Source: JAQXDR01 sp038138625 (GTDB lineage: Bacteria; Pseudomonadota; Alphaproteobacteria; Rhodobacterales; Rhodobacteraceae). Taken from it: DNA of 64,000 nucleotides. Both the position numbers and the translations under genes were made by a program. Positions 62,173 to 64,000 of the stretch are shown here, in pieces. Numbering within the stretch: position 1 is the stretch's first letter; each line of letters begins with the position of its first letter. Under the pieces are notes generated by a model that was not told the DNA's origin, did not search any database, and worked only from the letters and a program-made list of their open reading frames with translations. The DNA lies in contig JAYQEA010000003.1 of NCBI GenBank assembly GCA_038138625.1, positions 1 to 64,000 of the forward strand, read 5' to 3'.

Positions 62173-63111
62173 TTAGCGATCCCAAAGTCCCGCGGCCTTT
62201 AACCGTTTTCGGTAGGGTTTTTCGCGGTCCGCATGGGGATGGTCCTTGAAAAGCCTGCGCACGCGGGCCACGCCCGTTGGTGTCAGCATTTTTCGAAACG
62301 GCGCATATCGCGCCAACAGACCGGCCAGAATCGGATCCTGCGTCACCTGATCCAGATGTGTCAACGCAGCCCTCGGCGCACGGGCATGGGCAAGCGCAAG
62401 ACTGCGGTAATGATAACTTAGGCCATCATCCAAAAGCCTCGATCTTGGCGCATCCTGTCCTCCTTGCAACGCCGCCAGTGTCAACGGCAGTGCGATTTGA
62501 TCGAGCCACGGAAACAGGGCCTGACCGGTCAGGGCCGCTGGTGGACTGTCGCGTAGTGCCAACGCCTTGGACAGCCAGTGTGTGGCAAAGCGGTGCGGGC
62601 ACGGGCCATGCACGCGCGAGGCACAAAAATATCCAAAACTGCTCGGCTCGGCCAAGCCGAAGCGGTGATACAAAGACCGCCACACGGCTTTTCGTCCTGA
62701 TCTGCCCTGTCCCCCGCGCGGCCATGTCGGTTCAACCCGCTCGCTCGCCCCGGGAGCGGCGCTGTCTAGTTCCGCGGCACACAGGTCACCTAAAATCAAA
62801 GTGTCTGTATCAAAAGCAATAAATGGCTGGTCGGGACGCAGGGTGAACAACGCTTCAATACGGTTTCCGTTGGGATAAGACCGGCCAAAATACTGGGGGG
62901 CAAAACGAATGATCCGTGCGCCCAGCGACACCAACGCGGTAAGTCCTTCTGGCGACAGTTCCTGATTGTTTGGCCAGATCGCGCTTGGCCTTGGACCCGC
63001 GACCGTCACGCCCCAGCTGTGTGGTGCACGACATGAAGCCGCGCACAGCTCGGCCGCGGCGTCCAAGCGACCCGGCTGTGCCAAAATCAGTACTTGTAGG
63101 TCCTTGGTCAT
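62173..63111 (-). CDS. Glycosyltransferase-like protein, unknown specificity
   Basis: 312 residues. The N-terminal strand LQVLILAQPGRLDAAAELCA and a DxD-type motif in FIAFDTDTLILGDL (about residues 99-112) suggest a GT-A nucleotide-sugar fold. The middle contains LYHRFGLAEPSSFGYFC and the C-terminus is Arg/Lys-rich (RVRRLFKDHPHADREKPYRK). No TM or signal sequence is seen. The family is not recognised with confidence; neighbours give no pathway hint. Confidence 0.6.
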   Translation of the reverse strand: MTKDLQVLILAQPGRLDAAAELCAASCRAPHSWGVTVAGPRPSAIWPNNQELSPEGLTALVSLGARIIRFAPQYFGRSYPNGNRIEALFTLRPDQPFIAFDTDTLILGDLCAAELDSAAPGASERVEPTWPRGGQGRSGRKAVWRSLYHRFGLAEPSSFGYFCASRVHGPCPHRFATHWLSKALALRDSPPAALTGQALFPWLDQIALPLTLAALQGGQDAPRSRLLDDGLSYHYRSLALAHARAPRAALTHLDQVTQDPILAGLLARYAPFRKMLTPTGVARVRRLFKDHPHADREKPYRKRLKAAGLWDR

Positions 63112-63344
63112 ACGCTCGGTGGGTAGTCCCTATTCGCTAACGCGTTCCTAATGCTCTTGGAAAGTTGTGGAAAATCAGAGATGGCGTTCCGCGTACCAAG
63201 TCCATGCGTCGGGACGGGCGACGGGATTGTGGGCCACATCAAAAAACCAATTATTCAGACCTGGGTGACCTTTATGCGAGCCGCGAGGTGTGGAATACCA
63301 AACGTGACAAAGCGAATACAAAGAGACGAACCCAAGAGGACAGA

Positions 63345-64000
63345 ATGGATCAGACCCCGGCTATCGACTGGACGGCTGCTGTGGATGGCTACTGCGAACG
63401 CCTGGGGCCAGAGTTCTGGGCAGAGCCGATAAATGCCGTGACCAACCTTGCGTTTCTGTGCGTTGCGGTGTGGATGTGGCCCCGCACGATGGGACTCGGG
63501 CGATTGTTGAGCGCTATTTTGTTCGCCATCGGTGTGGGCTCTGGTCTGTTTCACACATATGCGCAACCATGGGCCGCGGTGGCGGATGTTGTACCCATTG
63601 TTTTGTTCATTTTGGTGTATATCTTTGCGATCAACCGGGATGTCTGGACCTTGCCGTGGTATTGGGCGTTTGCAGCCACGCTGTTGTTTTTCCCCTATGC
63701 AGCAGTGATTGCATGGCTGCTTGGACTGACAGGATTCGATTTGCATGGCACCGAGGGGTACGTTCCGGTGCCTCTGCTCATCTTGGGATATTCGGTGGCA
63801 TTGCGACGCAGATATCCCACAACGGCACAGGGTCTCGCCATCGGGGCTGGAATTCTGTTGGTCTCGATGACCGCGCGAACGATCGACATGCCACTGTGTG
63901 GGCAAATCTCTCACGGGACACATTTCTTGTGGCATATGCTGAATGCCGTGATGTTGGGTTGGATGATCCATGTCTGGACGCGTCACGTGCTTGCGACCAA
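63345..64000 (+). CDS. Ceramidase-family membrane protein, 3' end outside window
   Basis: An open frame of 218 codons running off the right edge. The start ATG has GAGGA 4 bp upstream. It begins MDQTPAIDWTAAVDGYCERL, then GPEFWAEPINAVTNLAFL, the YCE...FWAEPxN signature of the alkaline ceramidase/CREST family. GVGSGLFHTYAQPWAAVADV carries the conserved Ser and His, and SHGTHFLWHMLNAVMLGW carries the C-terminal zinc-site histidines. About seven TM helices are visible. Family members hydrolyse amides such as ceramide; the bacterial substrate is unknown. Confidence 0.85.
   Translation, partial: MDQTPAIDWTAAVDGYCERLGPEFWAEPINAVTNLAFLCVAVWMWPRTMGLGRLLSAILFAIGVGSGLFHTYAQPWAAVADVVPIVLFILVYIFAINRDVWTLPWYWAFAATLLFFPYAAVIAWLLGLTGFDLHGTEGYVPVPLLILGYSVALRRRYPTTAQGLAIGAGILLVSMTARTIDMPLCGQISHGTHFLWHMLNAVMLGWMIHVWTRHVLAT

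Noticed and set aside
63255..63986. 243-codon open frame on the minus strand at the right edge
   Set aside because: The plus-strand frame from 63345 has clear ceramidase-family motifs and membrane segments; the minus frame is His/Gln-rich noise.
1..64000. CRISPR arrays, tRNA or rRNA genes and intact insertion sequences
   Set aside because: No spaced direct repeats, no tRNA T-loop/acceptor pattern, no rRNA sequence and no transposase motif was seen on either strand; dedicated searches were not possible.

Overview
The window looks like chromosome of a Rhodobacterales alphaproteobacterium of the Roseobacter type. Support comes from the gene families and their order: an ATP12-type F1-ATPase assembly chaperone beside a HAD hydrolase, an aapJQMP amino-acid ABC operon, rpmH-rnpA-yidD and yidC-MOSC-engB-argB on one strand, SdhE, an LdtR-like MarR regulator, ThyX, LepA and a single compact glycogen operon. 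This assignment is inferred from gene content; no rRNA or tRNA gene was found in the window to confirm it.

Layout. 0-6 kb (+): end of a HAD phosphatase gene, ATP12 chaperone, then the four-gene general L-amino-acid transporter aapJQMP, with a stem-loop between the binding protein and the permeases and a terminator at the end. 6-15 kb (-): housekeeping genes running from rpmH (own sigma70-like promoter) through rnpA, yidD, ttcA, an EAL phosphodiesterase, yidC, MOSC, engB, argB, a 4Fe-4S protein and a SixA-like phosphatase, many with 4-bp stop/start overlaps. 15-21 kb (+): TVP38/TMEM64 membrane protein, a 1.8-kb gene-poor stretch with coding-like debris, an FAD disulfide oxidoreductase and an orphan sensor kinase. 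21-24.5 kb (-): tight four-gene catabolic-looking operon (type II haloacid dehalogenase, two alpha/beta hydrolases, a PLP dehydratase). 25-28 kb: MATE exporter and convergent phosphoglucomutase. 28-29.6 kb: a small accessory patch with a lipoprotein, a 42-residue amphipathic repeat peptide and a possible small membrane protein. 29.6-38.4 kb: aminotransferase, XRE regulator coupled to sdhE, LdtR-like regulator, DUF1194 protein, glyoxalase I, thyX, a frameshifted GIY-YIG gene, lepA and an unknown membrane protein.

38.9-48.3 kb (+): glycogen operon glgB-glgC-glgA-glgX-glgP, with overlapping genes through glgX. Together with pgm at 26-28 kb it gives a complete route between glucose-1-phosphate and glycogen: GlgC activates, GlgA polymerises, GlgB branches, GlgP and GlgX degrade. 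48.8-53 kb: PhoD-like phosphatase, TetR regulator, GH43 xylosidase. 53-56.6 kb: Kef-type antiporter and Lrp regulator in one unit, divergent from hppD, with a perfect palindrome in the shared promoter region. 56.7-64 kb: a 1026-residue membrane-anchored protein with PilM-like and PilP/GspC-like ends, a SIMPL protein, metY, a glycosyltransferase-like protein and a ceramidase-family membrane protein cut by the window edge.

Most of the window is ordinary core genome. The best candidates for something undescribed are the 28.5-29.6 kb lipoprotein/small-peptide patch and the large PilM-like protein with its hexanucleotide repeat. No CRISPR array, intact insertion sequence, prophage, rRNA or tRNA was seen.
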